From assembly GCF_004104375.1 (NCBI RefSeq), contig NZ_QOVM01000001.1, forward strand, positions 682,001-746,000: a stretch of 64,000 nt of DNA, written 5' to 3'. Made by a program: the position numbers and the translations under genes. The notes below the pieces were generated by a model. That model was not told where the DNA came from and ran no database searches. It saw nothing but the letters and a program-made list of their open reading frames with translations. How positions within the stretch are numbered: the first letter of the stretch is position 1; every line of letters begins with the position of its first letter. Shown here in pieces: positions 17,577 through 27,016 of this stretch. The DNA is from Leeuwenhoekiella aequorea. GTDB lineage: Bacteria; Bacteroidota; Bacteroidia; Flavobacteriales; Flavobacteriaceae.

Positions 17577-17749
17577 AAGATTATTCTTTTAAGTTGTAAA
17601 AGTACGACGCTTTAAATTAACATTCAGGATGACTCAATTTTAAAATGAATAGAGGTCTACGGTAAGTATGGGTAAGTTTTGAGTTGGTTTCCGACTATAT
17701 TTAGGTAGTATGAATACTTATTTTTTTAATAAATATAACTGTGTAAATT

Positions 17750-18466
17750 ATGAAAACAATTCTTCATAAATCTGATTCTCGAGGAGATGCAAATCACGGA
17801 TGGTTACATAGCAAGCACTCTTTTAGTTTTGCTAATTATTACAATCCCGAACGAATGAACTTCGGAGCATTACGTGTTTTGAACGATGATAAAGTAAGTG
17901 GCGGTATGGGATTTGGCACTCATCCTCACAAGAATATGGAAATCATATCAATCCCGCTTTCTGGTGATCTAGAGCATCAAGATAGTATGGGAAATACTAC
18001 AGTAATAAGGGAAGGAGATATTCAAGTAATGAGTGCAGGAACCGGTGTACAGCACAGTGAGTATAACAAGAATAAGGATGAAGAAGTTGCTTTTCTACAA
18101 ATTTGGGTTATTCCTCATACTCAAAATGTGACTCCCCGTTATGATCAAATAACTTTAAACAAGGCAGATCGAAAAAACAAGTTACAGCAAATACTATCTC
18201 CTAATCAAAATGATGCTGGTGTCTGGATTTATCAAGATGCTTGGTTTAACCTTACCGATCTAGACGCGGGAAAGACTGTAAATTATACAATGAATAAAGC
18301 TGAAAATGGCCTTTATATTTTTGTATTAGAGGGCAGCGTTAAAATTAATGAACAACAACTTGACCGCAGAGATGCTTTAGGAATTATTGATGCTACCGAA
18401 TTGGAGATTTCAGCTCTTGAAGATGCTTATGTGTTATTAATGGAAGTACCTATGGATTTAGCTTAA
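17750..18466 (+). CDS. Pirin family protein (YhhW-like)
   Basis: 238 aa, a bicupin. The N-terminal cupin carries the metal-binding set THPHKNME at about residues 62-69 and VQHSEYN near 103-109 (three His and one Glu), as in E. coli YhhW, which has quercetin 2,3-dioxygenase activity in vitro. The C-terminal cupin is degenerate. The physiological role of bacterial pirins is unsettled. It is a single gene with a terminator 92 bases after its stop. Confidence 0.92.
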   Translation: MKTILHKSDSRGDANHGWLHSKHSFSFANYYNPERMNFGALRVLNDDKVSGGMGFGTHPHKNMEIISIPLSGDLEHQDSMGNTTVIREGDIQVMSAGTGVQHSEYNKNKDEEVAFLQIWVIPHTQNVTPRYDQITLNKADRKNKLQQILSPNQNDAGVWIYQDAWFNLTDLDAGKTVNYTMNKAENGLYIFVLEGSVKINEQQLDRRDALGIIDATELEISALEDAYVLLMEVPMDLA

Positions 18467-18557
18467 ATGGAGTTACTTACTCTGCGTATCCTTAGAAATG
18501 AGAAGAAGTTTATTTGCTTTACTATAATACGATTTATAGTGGGGCTTTTTACTGTGT

Positions 18558-18584
18558 AATCGCTATAGATTAGCGATTATTTTT
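18558..18584 (+). terminator. Intrinsic terminator downstream of the pirin gene
   Basis: AATCGCTA and TAGCGATT form an 8-bp stem around TAGAT, followed by ATTTTTATC. It lies in the 189-base gap between the pirin and Bcr/CflA-type genes; apart from the promoter box at 18631 I see nothing else there. Confidence 0.65.
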
Positions 18585-18630
18585 ATCATTTCTATAACAC
18601 TAGTTTTCCTGTTATCTTAGGTGAGTGGTC

Positions 18631-18638
18631 TAATTTTG
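18631..18638 (+). promoter_or_regulatory. Putative -7 box (TAATTTTG) of the Bcr/CflA-type gene
   Basis: TAATTTTG fits TAnnTTTG and ends 17 bases before the ATG at 18656. The -33 region is not convincing. Confidence 0.4.
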
Positions 18639-18655
18639 CGACTTGAAATTCTTCA

Positions 18656-19855
18656 ATGGCAAAACGTTATACTACATCCTCACGTAATCTTATTGTACTC
18701 ATATTAGGAACACTAATAGCAATAGGTCCTTTCTCAATAGATATGTACTTGCCGGGTTTTGAAAATGTGGCAAATGATTTTAATGTTGATATTAGCAAAG
18801 TAGGCTATACATTAACCAGTTATCTTATTGGTATTGCACTAGGACAATTAGCGTACGGCCCATTAATGGATAGGTTTGGAAGAAGACGACCCCTTATCGG
18901 CGGACTTACCTTATTTATTTTTTCATCTCTGATTTGTGCCTTTAGTTGGAAGTTAGAAATTCTCGTAACTGCTCGATTTTTTATGGCGTTAGGAGGGTGC
19001 GCAGGGATGGTAGCTTCAAAAGCTATGGTGCGTGATTTATTTGAAAAGAAACAAGTTGCCGATGTACTATCGACACTCATGTTAATTATGGGAGTTGCAC
19101 CCATTATAGCACCTACTGTAGGTGGTCTGGTTATAGGAGCATTTGACTGGGAAGCTGTTTTCTTTATACTTGCCGGTTTTGCCGTATTAATGCTATTACT
19201 TATCACTTATATTTTGCCCGAAAGTGCCAAGCCGAATACGGCAACCAGCTTACGGCCAAAACGTATTCTATCTGAATATCTCTCTATCTTAAAAAATAGA
19301 GAATTTTTCATTTTTGCGATGATACGTGGATTTTCTTTGGGTGCTTTACTAAGTTATGTGAGCAGTGCGCCCTTTATATTCTTGTCGTTTTTTGAGCTAA
19401 CAGAACAGCAATTTGGATGGGTTTTTGGAAGTAATGCACTTGGTCTGATACTAGGAAGTCAAATTAACCGACTTGCGCTAAGAAGATTTTCATTATTTAA
19501 TATAGCAGTAACTATTAGTATCGCACTAACGTTACTTACATTTGGCGGTTTAGTCGTAAGTAGCGTTGTGGGTGTACAATTTTGGATTATATATCCATTC
19601 TTGTTTATGATGCTTTTTTGCATCGGTTTTCAAAACCCAAATACTACAGCCTTGTCATTAGATCCATTCACAATTCAGGCTGGTAGTGCTTCTGCCTTAG
19701 TAGGAAGTATAGGAATGTTATTTGGTTCCGTAGCAAGTGTTGCTGTTTCTCAATTAGTTACAAATGGTGTAATGCCATTACTTTTTATTCTATTTTCTTG
19801 TGCACTTTGTAGTATGCTATTGATTTTATACTACAGACGTAAAATTAAAAGGTAA
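18656..19855 (+). CDS. Bcr/CflA family multidrug efflux MFS transporter
   Basis: 399 aa, 12 membrane helices. The family signature is seen in IDMYLPGFENVA in helix 1, the A-loop GPLMDRFGRRRPL between helices 2 and 3, and the helix 5 motif PTVGGLVIGAFDW. Members are proton-driven drug or dipeptide/cysteine exporters in the inner membrane. It is separated by 153 bases from the ABC exporter downstream on the same strand. Confidence 0.92.
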   Translation: MAKRYTTSSRNLIVLILGTLIAIGPFSIDMYLPGFENVANDFNVDISKVGYTLTSYLIGIALGQLAYGPLMDRFGRRRPLIGGLTLFIFSSLICAFSWKLEILVTARFFMALGGCAGMVASKAMVRDLFEKKQVADVLSTLMLIMGVAPIIAPTVGGLVIGAFDWEAVFFILAGFAVLMLLLITYILPESAKPNTATSLRPKRILSEYLSILKNREFFIFAMIRGFSLGALLSYVSSAPFIFLSFFELTEQQFGWVFGSNALGLILGSQINRLALRRFSLFNIAVTISIALTLLTFGGLVVSSVVGVQFWIIYPFLFMMLFCIGFQNPNTTALSLDPFTIQAGSASALVGSIGMLFGSVASVAVSQLVTNGVMPLLFILFSCALCSMLLILYYRRKIKR

Positions 19856-20008
19856 GTTGAGATTCAGTAATTGCTTTAATTATTAGTACTCAACTTATAG
19901 TATCAAAATAAATATGAAAAAGATAGCTTAGTGTTTTTCTGCGGAAGTTTTATGTGTAATTATACGACCACCAACACTCATTCTGTTTTCTTACAGCACT
20001 TATAAAAT

Positions 20009-21841
20009 ATGCGACCCAATTTAGATAGTATTTCAGATAATAAAAAGACCAATGTAAGAGCGTCATTTCAAGCATTGCGATTTATTCCTCGTTTTTTTAA
20101 AGAAATCTGGTCTGTTAGTCCGCAATTGTTTCTAGTAAACTTACTCTGCAGACTAATAAATTCGTTTGCTCCTGTAGTTATTCTCTGGGTAGGAAAACTT
20201 ATAATAGATGAGGTAATTGCTCAGGTGGCTGCAACAGATCCAGATTACACGCAATTGTGGAATTATGTAATTCTCGAATTTGTAATTGCAGTGGTTTCTG
20301 ATGTTATAAGCAGAATAATCGCTATTACCGATGGTCTTCTAGGTGACAAATACAACATACGCTCATCTGAGACAATGATTAGAAAAACAAGTGAAATAGA
20401 TATGAGCCAGCTTGAAGACTCAGAATTCTATGATAAACTTGAACGTGCCAGACAGCAAACTCAGGGTAGAGTAGGGCTTATGAGCAACGCACTGGGTCAA
20501 GCTCAAAGTATTATTTCTATAGCTACACTCATTGCTGGTCTAATATACTTCGAGCCCTTGCTCATTGTACTTCTGGCTTTAAGTATTATACCATTATTTA
20601 TAAACGAAATTCGATTTAGCGGTCAGCAATATTCATTATCAAGAAGCTGGACAACAGAACGCAGAGAATTAGATTATTTGCGATATATAGGTGCAAATGA
20701 TAAAACAGCCAAGGAGATAAAACTTTTTGGACTTACAGATTTTATAGCAACACGTTTTAGAAATCTAAGTGAGCAATATTATTCTATCAATAAGAGTATT
20801 ACCGTAAAACGAAGTATTTATAGTGCACTTTTTAATATCCTGGGTGTAATATGCTATTATGGTGCATATATAGTCATCATCCGCAGTGTATTACTAGGTG
20901 AGATTACAATAGGTGAACTTACTTTCTTATCGGCATCCTTTAACCGCCTTCGTAATAACTTACAAACCTTCTTTTCAAATTTTACGCGTATTACTGAAAG
21001 TGCATTGTATTTAAAGGATTATTTTGATTTTGTAGATTTAATCATTCCAGATCAAGATAAGAATTTTCTAGAACTTCCTACTGAAATTAAAATTGGATTT
21101 GAACTTCAAGATGTGCACTTTGGTTATCCCGGCAGTGATACTGAAGTGTTAAAAGGGGTGAGTTTTGAACTAAGAGCCGGAGAGAAAATGGCTTTTGTAG
21201 GTCAAAATGGTGCCGGGAAAACTACACTTATTAAATTGATGCTGCGGTTTTATGAACCCACTCAAGGGGCAATTTTATTAGATGGAATCAATATTAATCA
21301 ATATAATAAAGCAGAATTCCAACAAATGTTTGGAGTAATCTTTCAGGATTTCTTTAGATATGAATTTACCCTGCGTGAAAATATCGCCGTAGGAGATATA
21401 CTTGCCGTAAAAGATGATAAACGTATAGATAATGCAGCCCAGTTGAGTCTGGCTACTGAAGTTATTAAAGATTTACAAGACGGTTATGAGACTCAATTAG
21501 GAAAAAGATTTAAAAAAGGCCAAGAATTATCTGGCGGGCAGTGGCAAAAAGTTGCGCTTGCACGAGCTTACATGAAAGATGCTATGGTAATGGTTCTAGA
21601 TGAGCCAACCTCTGCATTAGATGCAAAAGCCGAATACGAAGTTTTTGAACGGTTTATAGATCTTACTAAAGGTAAAACGAGTATAATAATATCGCATCGT
21701 TTTAGTACGGTACGTATGGCAGACCGTATTCTTGTTTTAGAAAAAGGACGTATTCTTGAACTGGGAACTCATGAAGAACTCATGAAAGCTCCCAGATTAT
21801 ATGCAGAACTATTTGACTTGCAAGCCCAAGGTTATAAATAG
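20009..21841 (+). CDS. ABC transporter, fused permease and ATP-binding protein (type IV exporter)
   Basis: 610 aa, a half-transporter that should work as a dimer. About six membrane helices occupy residues 40-330. The ATPase follows with Walker A GQNGAGKTT, Q-loop VIFQDFF, signature LSGGQ, Walker B MVMVLDEPTSALD and the switch histidine in ISHRFST. The N-terminal half has EIDMSQLEDSEFYDKLERAR, typical of the lipid- or peptide-exporter-like group found with lantibiotic systems, but no peptide gene is seen nearby. Substrate unknown. The stop is one base from the convergent SDR stop. Confidence 0.92.
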   Translation: MRPNLDSISDNKKTNVRASFQALRFIPRFFKEIWSVSPQLFLVNLLCRLINSFAPVVILWVGKLIIDEVIAQVAATDPDYTQLWNYVILEFVIAVVSDVISRIIAITDGLLGDKYNIRSSETMIRKTSEIDMSQLEDSEFYDKLERARQQTQGRVGLMSNALGQAQSIISIATLIAGLIYFEPLLIVLLALSIIPLFINEIRFSGQQYSLSRSWTTERRELDYLRYIGANDKTAKEIKLFGLTDFIATRFRNLSEQYYSINKSITVKRSIYSALFNILGVICYYGAYIVIIRSVLLGEITIGELTFLSASFNRLRNNLQTFFSNFTRITESALYLKDYFDFVDLIIPDQDKNFLELPTEIKIGFELQDVHFGYPGSDTEVLKGVSFELRAGEKMAFVGQNGAGKTTLIKLMLRFYEPTQGAILLDGININQYNKAEFQQMFGVIFQDFFRYEFTLRENIAVGDILAVKDDKRIDNAAQLSLATEVIKDLQDGYETQLGKRFKKGQELSGGQWQKVALARAYMKDAMVMVLDEPTSALDAKAEYEVFERFIDLTKGKTSIIISHRFSTVRMADRILVLEKGRILELGTHEELMKAPRLYAELFDLQAQGYK

Positions 21842-21842
21842 C

Positions 21843-22601
21843 TTACAACGCATTTGCACTTAAACCCCCATCTACTTTAATGTTTTGTCCTGTGATAAAA
21901 GAAGCTTTTTCCATAGCTAAAAAAGCTATCGTTGCTGCCACCTCTTCCGGAGATGCAAAACGTTGCATAGGTGTACGTTCTATTATCTTATCGTAACGTT
22001 CTTTTTGATTAATAACCTCTTCAACAAAGGGCGTTTGAGTGTACCACGGTGATACCGAATTCACACGTATATTATTCTGTGCCCATTCTGAAGCTAAGCT
22101 GCGGGTTTGTTGTAATAAACCTGATTTTGACATGGCGTAAGGCGTGCCACTTTTTACATCCTGACTGCCTGCAACAGAGGCAACATTAATTACAGAAGCC
22201 TTACCAGATCTTTTTAATAAAGCGTAAAATTTACGGGTAAGCTCAAAAGGCGCGATGAGATTTACTTCAAGAATTTTTCGGTATTCTTCGGTCTCATAGT
22301 GCGTAGCTTCTTTTCTAATATTAAGTCCAGCATTATTAACTAAAATATCTAAACTACCACTTCGTTCAAACACAAAATCTGTAAGACGATCCTGATCATC
22401 TTCCAGACTTACGTCAGATACAATACCGTTGCAGATATAGCTTTTTTCCTGTAGCTCACTTTCAAATTGGTCAATATCTTTTTGATTGCGTGAAGTGAAT
22501 ATTACCTTAGCTCCTAATGCTAATAATTCTAATACTGTAGCTCTTCCTATACCCTTAGTTCCGCCGGTAACAAGTGCTGTCTTTCCATCTAAATTCCACA
22601 T
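21843..22601 (-). CDS. SDR family oxidoreductase (tropinone reductase-like)
   Basis: 252 aa from the ATG at 22601; a frame from TTG at 22631 would add ten unlikely residues. The Rossmann motif TGGTKGIG is near residue 12, the NNAG motif near residue 86, and the catalytic Ser, Tyr and Lys appear in NVASVAGS and YAMSKSG. The C-terminal FITGQNIKVDGG is typical of classical SDRs. This pattern is closest to plant-like tropinone reductases in the bacterial annotation sense, with NADP preference suggested by SRN after the second strand. Substrate unknown. Confidence 0.92.
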   Translation of the reverse strand: MWNLDGKTALVTGGTKGIGRATVLELLALGAKVIFTSRNQKDIDQFESELQEKSYICNGIVSDVSLEDDQDRLTDFVFERSGSLDILVNNAGLNIRKEATHYETEEYRKILEVNLIAPFELTRKFYALLKRSGKASVINVASVAGSQDVKSGTPYAMSKSGLLQQTRSLASEWAQNNIRVNSVSPWYTQTPFVEEVINQKERYDKIIERTPMQRFASPEEVAATIAFLAMEKASFITGQNIKVDGGLSANAL

Positions 22602-22689
22602 AAAATCAAATTTTGGGTTGTAAAAATACAAAGCCCTAGTGGGATTAGAGAAAAAATAGGGAATAGATTGTTTTGAGTATATAATAAAA

Positions 22690-22715
22690 AACGGCTGTCT
22701 TTAAAAACAACCGTT
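22690..22715 (-). terminator. Intrinsic terminator of the aldo/keto reductase gene
   Basis: AACGGCTG pairs with CAACCGTT with one mismatch around a 10-base loop, and the minus strand continues with six T. It lies 40 bases past the stop at 22755. Confidence 0.65.
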
Positions 22716-22754
22716 GATTAATTTATTTGAAATTATAATAACTAATCTCTAAAA

Positions 22755-23609
22755 TTAGAAATCAAAATTATCTGGATCTGGTCCTATACGTTCTTCTCTA
22801 TCGAGTGCATTTATTTTTTTCATGTCAAGGTCTGAAAGTTCAAAATCAAAAACTTCACTATTGCTTTTTATATGGTCTTTTGAAGTCGATTTTGGTATCG
22901 TGATTACACCATTTTGTAGATCCCAGCGTATAACTATTTGTGCAGGAGATTTATCATATTTTTCACCGAGTTCTTTTAGAGTATCATTATCAAAAGCTTT
23001 GCCTTGCATTAAGGGTGACCAAGCTTCATACTGAATAGAATTCAGTTTACAGAAGTCCTGCAAATCAGATTGTACAAGCCAAGGGTGGAACTCTAACTGA
23101 TCTACCATTGGGTTTATTTCGCAATCCTTCATTAAATCTTCAAGATGATGTTGTAAAAAATTGCTGACCCCTATTGCTTTTATTTTTCCGTCTTTATATA
23201 ATTTTTCAAGAGCTCTCCAGGTATCTTTGTATTTACCTTTAACTGGCCAGTGAATTAGATAAAGATCTAGATAATTTGTATCGAGACGTTCTAGTGACTT
23301 CTCAAAAGCCTCTATTGTAGAATCATAGCCTTGATCACTATTCCATATTTTACTGGTTAAAAATAGGTCTTCTCTTGCTATTTTACTTTGTTTTATTGCT
23401 TTGCCTACACCTTCTTCGTTTTCATAAGCTGTAGCAGTGTCTATATGCCTGTAACCAGTTTCTAAAGCCCAGCTTACCGCATTTATAACCTCTTCGCCTT
23501 CGTTAGCTTTGTAAACCCCTAATCCTAAATAAGGCATTTTAACTCCATTATGCAAAGTCCAAGTCCCACTTAAACTCTCAATCTTCTTTGTATTTCTGAA
23601 TGTGTTCAT
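22755..23609 (-). CDS. Aldo/keto reductase (AKR5-like)
   Basis: 284 aa, a TIM-barrel NADPH-dependent carbonyl reductase. The catalytic tetrad is readable: Asp in GYRHIDTATAYENE with its Tyr, Lys in LTSKIWN, and His in YLIHWP. The cofactor region near the C-terminus is IPKSTSKDHIKSN. The length and pattern fit 2,5-diketo-gluconate-reductase-type AKRs, whose true substrates are broad aldehydes. The 145-base gap upstream holds only the terminator of the small lipoprotein gene. Confidence 0.93.
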   Translation of the reverse strand: MNTFRNTKKIESLSGTWTLHNGVKMPYLGLGVYKANEGEEVINAVSWALETGYRHIDTATAYENEEGVGKAIKQSKIAREDLFLTSKIWNSDQGYDSTIEAFEKSLERLDTNYLDLYLIHWPVKGKYKDTWRALEKLYKDGKIKAIGVSNFLQHHLEDLMKDCEINPMVDQLEFHPWLVQSDLQDFCKLNSIQYEAWSPLMQGKAFDNDTLKELGEKYDKSPAQIVIRWDLQNGVITIPKSTSKDHIKSNSEVFDFELSDLDMKKINALDREERIGPDPDNFDF

Positions 23610-23705
23610 AGCGTATTTTTTTTCTAATTTATAAATTAGATCTCATACACCTGATATCTTTAACGGCTGTTAACGCTTGATTGTTAAGGCAATTAAGATT
23701 TAAAG

Positions 23706-23739
23706 AAAAAAAGTCTGTATTATAAATACAGACTTTTTT
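23706..23739. terminator. Strong bidirectional-type terminator after the small lipoprotein gene
   Basis: AAGTCTGTAT and ATACAGACTT form a 10-bp stem extended by A/T pairs, with T-tracts available on both strands. It lies 20 bases past the stop at 23760 and closes the two-gene unit 23760-24087. Confidence 0.85.
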
Positions 23740-23759
23740 CAATTTATTTTTTAAGATTA

Positions 23760-23903
23760 TTAATCTACAGCATCTTCAACAGCATCACCTACATCATCGG
23801 CTGCATTTTCAATTTTATCACCGGTAGTTTCAGTTTCACGGCAGCTGTATAAGGTTGTGCTTAACAATCCCGCGATAAAAAGCATTAAAAAAATACGTTT
23901 CAT
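23760..23903 (-). CDS. Small acidic lipoprotein, 47 aa
   Basis: Translated by hand from an ATG at 23903 to TAA at 23760-23762. The signal peptide (residues 1-20) ends in LYSC with Cys21 as the lipidation site. The mature part of 27 residues is very acidic and repeats DDVGDAVEDAVD-like heptads, so it may form a short amphipathic helix. It resembles entericidin-sized envelope lipoproteins in size only. It follows the Lmo0937-like gene by 25 bases and ends at a strong terminator, so the two are probably co-expressed. Confidence 0.75.
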   Translation of the reverse strand: MKRIFLMLFIAGLLSTTLYSCRETETTGDKIENAADDVGDAVEDAVD

Positions 23904-23928
23904 ACTATTAATTTTTGATTTAGATTAA

Positions 23929-24087
23929 TTAAAGGCGTCTTCCAGTTGCCAACTTATACAAAATTGCAATTACGGCAAGGACAAGAAGAATATGTATTAA
24001 ACTCCCTACAGATTCTGCAAAGCCAAAATACCCTACAAGCCATCCTATGATAAGTATTACAATAATAAGCCAAATGATATCTTTCAT
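23929..24087 (-). CDS. Lmo0937 family small membrane protein, 52 aa
   Basis: Translated by hand from an ATG at 24087. Two hydrophobic helices (about residues 4-22 and 28-45) are separated by GYFGFAESVGSLIH, and the C-terminus is basic (KLATGRRL). The WLVGYFGF and LIHILLVLAVIAIL blocks are the hallmark of the Lmo0937 family. These proteins are often linked to general or osmotic stress, but the function is not established. It is the first gene of the pair with the acidic lipoprotein. Confidence 0.8.
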   Translation of the reverse strand: MKDIIWLIIVILIIGWLVGYFGFAESVGSLIHILLVLAVIAILYKLATGRRL

Positions 24088-24126
24088 AATTATAAATATT
24101 GGTTAGTGATATAAAAGTAATTTTTT

Positions 24127-24151
24127 AAAAAAACTTAAGCATAGTGCTTAA
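24127..24151 (-). terminator. Terminator of the photolyase operon
   Basis: TTAAGCA and TGCTTAA form a perfect 7-bp inverted repeat around TAG, extended by one more pair, and the minus strand continues with seven T. It lies 20 bases past the stop at 24171. Confidence 0.7.
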
Positions 24152-24170
24152 CAGTGTGTTAACGTGTAAA

Positions 24171-25706
24171 TTAGAAATTTTGTGGGTTTTTTATGATATC
24201 CTCGGCTCGATTAATAATTTTTTCCATTTGTTCTTGTGGAATCTTATCGAGCAGGTTCAACATCATTTTCATTCTATGGTTGTTAGTAAAATAGCTCTTC
24301 TTTTTTGAGAGAAAATTCCAGTATAAACTATTGAATGGGCAGGCATCATCTTCTGTTTTTTTATTAACGTTATAGTGACAACTACTGCAATAATTGCTCA
24401 TTTTGTTAATATAACTACCACTTGAGATATAAGGTTTTGTAGCTACTATACCACCGTCTGCAAACTGACTCATACCACGTGTGTTTGTAATCTCAACCCA
24501 TTCTATGGCATCAATATATATTCCTAAATACCAAGCATCCACCTCGTCTGGATGCGTTTCGGTAAGCAGGGCATAATTACCTGTTATCATCAAACGCTGA
24601 ATGTGATGTGCATATGCATGATCTAGGCTTTGCTTAATACTGTGATGCAAACAATTCATTTTTGTATTAGCAGTCCAATAGAAACCAGGAAGCTCATTTG
24701 TGTTTTTTAATTTATTTGTCGTCTTGTAATCTGGCATTTTCATCCAGTAAACGCCTCTCATATATTCTCTCCAACCTAGAATTTGTCGTACAAAACCTTC
24801 AACCTGGCTTATATCGATCTCATCTTTATGTTCTCGCCAGTGCTCTATAACTTTATGAATAACTTCTAAAGGGTCAATAAGCTTACTATTAAGGGCAAAA
24901 CTCAATCTGCTGTGAAAAAGATAGATTTCATCGGGATCCATTGCATCTTGATAATCTCCAAAATGAAGTAGTAAATGTTCACAAAAATAATTGAGTACAC
25001 TTAGAGCATCCTGTCGGGAAGTGGGCCAATTGAAGTTTTCATTATCTACTGATCCTATTGTTTTGATTTGAGCTTGTGAAATGCGTTTAGCTATTTTAGT
25101 AACATCCTTTTTGAAACCTCGTTCGTGAGGAATAATGGGTTCCCCTTTCCACTTTTTTCTATTACTTTGATCAAAATTCCATTTACCACCTTCGGGATCT
25201 TTATCGGTTATCATCAATATCGAATATCGTTTACGCATATCACGATAAAAATATTCCATGGTGAGCGTTTTCTTTCCTTCAAAAAATTGCTTTAGATCTG
25301 TGCGAGAATTAAGAAAATGCTCAGTGTTAAACGTTTCTGTTTCAATATTCAGTGTTTCTGTAAAAGTTTTCAGCTGTTGATCTAGCCGGTACTCATCAGG
25401 AAGTTGATATTCAAACTTTGAAATTTTATGAGCTTTAATAAGTTTGTTTAAATTTTTTGCTAGGTCTTGTGTATTATCTGGATGATCAAGTTTGTAAAAA
25501 ATGACAAGATTACCTCGTGATTCTAACCAATTTGCAAAGATTCTCATTGCTTCAAAAAATGCTATTATTTTTTGAATATGGTGTACAGCATAATCAGTTT
25601 CCTGACGCATTTCAGCAAGAAAATAAATGACATCTTGAGAATTATCATTGTACCAAGAATGCTTATGATTTAATTGATCTCCAAGAATTAAACGTAATTT
25701 TTTCAA
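24171..25706 (-). CDS. Iron-sulfur bacterial cryptochrome/photolyase (PhrB/CryB type)
   Basis: 511 aa, matching the FeS-BCP class of (6-4) photolyases. The N-terminal part MKKLRLILGDQL opens the alpha/beta antenna domain; the C-terminal helical domain binds FAD. The four cluster ligands are seen as Cys352 (MNCLHH), Cys440 and Cys443 (YCSSC) and Cys456 (ACPFN), with the same spacing as the 4Fe-4S site of Agrobacterium PhrB. It should repair (6-4) photoproducts with blue light or act as a photoreceptor. It is the last gene of a four-gene operon, 11 bases after CRY-DASH. Confidence 0.95.
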   Translation of the reverse strand: MKKLRLILGDQLNHKHSWYNDNSQDVIYFLAEMRQETDYAVHHIQKIIAFFEAMRIFANWLESRGNLVIFYKLDHPDNTQDLAKNLNKLIKAHKISKFEYQLPDEYRLDQQLKTFTETLNIETETFNTEHFLNSRTDLKQFFEGKKTLTMEYFYRDMRKRYSILMITDKDPEGGKWNFDQSNRKKWKGEPIIPHERGFKKDVTKIAKRISQAQIKTIGSVDNENFNWPTSRQDALSVLNYFCEHLLLHFGDYQDAMDPDEIYLFHSRLSFALNSKLIDPLEVIHKVIEHWREHKDEIDISQVEGFVRQILGWREYMRGVYWMKMPDYKTTNKLKNTNELPGFYWTANTKMNCLHHSIKQSLDHAYAHHIQRLMITGNYALLTETHPDEVDAWYLGIYIDAIEWVEITNTRGMSQFADGGIVATKPYISSGSYINKMSNYCSSCHYNVNKKTEDDACPFNSLYWNFLSKKKSYFTNNHRMKMMLNLLDKIPQEQMEKIINRAEDIIKNPQNF

Positions 25707-25717
25707 GCTTATATTAT

Positions 25718-27016
25718 TTAATCAAATAGATTGTTTTGAGTCCACAAACGTGTATAATTACCAGATGCATCATAGCGTTCTGTTTGCTTCTCTATATTAA
25801 AAATACGATCTCTGGGATCGTTGCCTACACCACTCGCATACATCCAATTTCCATAATTGCTGTGTACATCATAATCAATAAGCATACTTTCAAAATAAGC
25901 TGCTCCTATGCGCCAGTCTTGTTGATTTTCTTTTGACCAGAAGCTTGCAACATTTTGCCTACCGCGATTGCTCATCCATCCAGTTTTTGCGAGTTCGATC
26001 ATATTAGCATTTACAAATGAATATTTTGTAGCGCCATCAATCCATTCTTTTCTTATGGAATTATTTGATTTCCATTCATATGTTGCAGTAGATATTCCGT
26101 TTATTTTGAAGATTGAATCACCATGTTTAAGCGAAATATATTTGAAGAAATCACGCCACATTAATTCAAATATTAACCAATAGGTACTGTCATTTTTAAT
26201 GTATTCTTCTTCAAACTTTTTTACATACCAGTAAATAGTACGTGGTGAAATACTGCCATTTGCAAGCCACGCAGATAGTTTTGAACTATAAGCAGAACCT
26301 ACAAGGCCATTGCGGGTTTCTTTATAGTTTTTTAAATTCTTAGACTTAAAAAAGTAGGATTGAATTCGTTCTAGAGCTTGATTTTCTCCACCTTTAAATG
26401 GAAATGCAGAACGTGAATCTCTTTTAAAATGCTCTAGACCTAAAGACTGTAAGGATGGTATATGAGTGGTATTATCTAAACGATTTTCTTGAGATAATTT
26501 TTTTGGAATTTTTTTTGCAGGTCTTACGCTTGTATGCTTTTCACACGTTTTTCTGAAATTAGTAAAGACCTTGGGGATTTGAGAAAAGTGATTGTAAGGG
26601 ATATCATCTGGATGCCACAAGAACTGATCATATTTCTCAATAAATTTAATGCCTTGTGGAATATTTTGTTGAACATTTAGTAAAACAGCAGCTTCTTCAG
26701 ACGTCCATTCTTTTTGAAGATAAATATTCTTTATATCGTACTTCTCTATTAATTCGGGTAGAATATCTTCAGGTTTACCTAAATATACGAGCAATGATAT
26801 GTTTAAATTATTTAGATTTTCCTTTAAATCTGAAACGGTTTCTAGCAAGAATTGAGCTCTGTATTTTTCAGTCTTTTTAAAACCAAATTCATCAATCTGA
26901 TAGTGTCGTGGATCAAAAAAGTATACTGCCAGAATAGACTCGCCAGCTCCTGAGGCATCTATTAAATTTGAGTTGTCCCGTATTCTCAGATCATTTCTAA
27001 ACCAGACTAAATCCAT
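25718..27016 (-). CDS. DASH family cryptochrome
   Basis: 432 aa. The N-terminal photolyase domain begins LVWFRNDLRIRDN. The FAD-binding helical domain contains YKETRNGLVGSAYSSKLSAWLANGSISPR, of which the SxxSxxxAxGxxS-type block is typical, then LMWRDFF and the DASH-type GWMSNRGRQNVASFW and DYDVHSNYGNWMYASGVGNDPR. DASH proteins repair cyclobutane dimers in single-stranded DNA, bind folate and FAD, and may signal. Its ATG overlaps the 3' end of the DUF2256 gene by ten bases, which points to translational coupling. Confidence 0.96.
   Translation of the reverse strand: MDLVWFRNDLRIRDNSNLIDASGAGESILAVYFFDPRHYQIDEFGFKKTEKYRAQFLLETVSDLKENLNNLNISLLVYLGKPEDILPELIEKYDIKNIYLQKEWTSEEAAVLLNVQQNIPQGIKFIEKYDQFLWHPDDIPYNHFSQIPKVFTNFRKTCEKHTSVRPAKKIPKKLSQENRLDNTTHIPSLQSLGLEHFKRDSRSAFPFKGGENQALERIQSYFFKSKNLKNYKETRNGLVGSAYSSKLSAWLANGSISPRTIYWYVKKFEEEYIKNDSTYWLIFELMWRDFFKYISLKHGDSIFKINGISTATYEWKSNNSIRKEWIDGATKYSFVNANMIELAKTGWMSNRGRQNVASFWSKENQQDWRIGAAYFESMLIDYDVHSNYGNWMYASGVGNDPRDRIFNIEKQTERYDASGNYTRLWTQNNLFD

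Noticed and set aside
18820-19206. 128-codon minus-strand frame within the Bcr/CflA-type gene
   Set aside because: Antisense shadow of a well-supported MFS protein.
20009-21841. Lantibiotic or bacteriocin export system around the ABC exporter
   Set aside because: No precursor peptide, LanM/LanB-type or C39 peptidase domain is present near it; resemblance is limited to the transporter.
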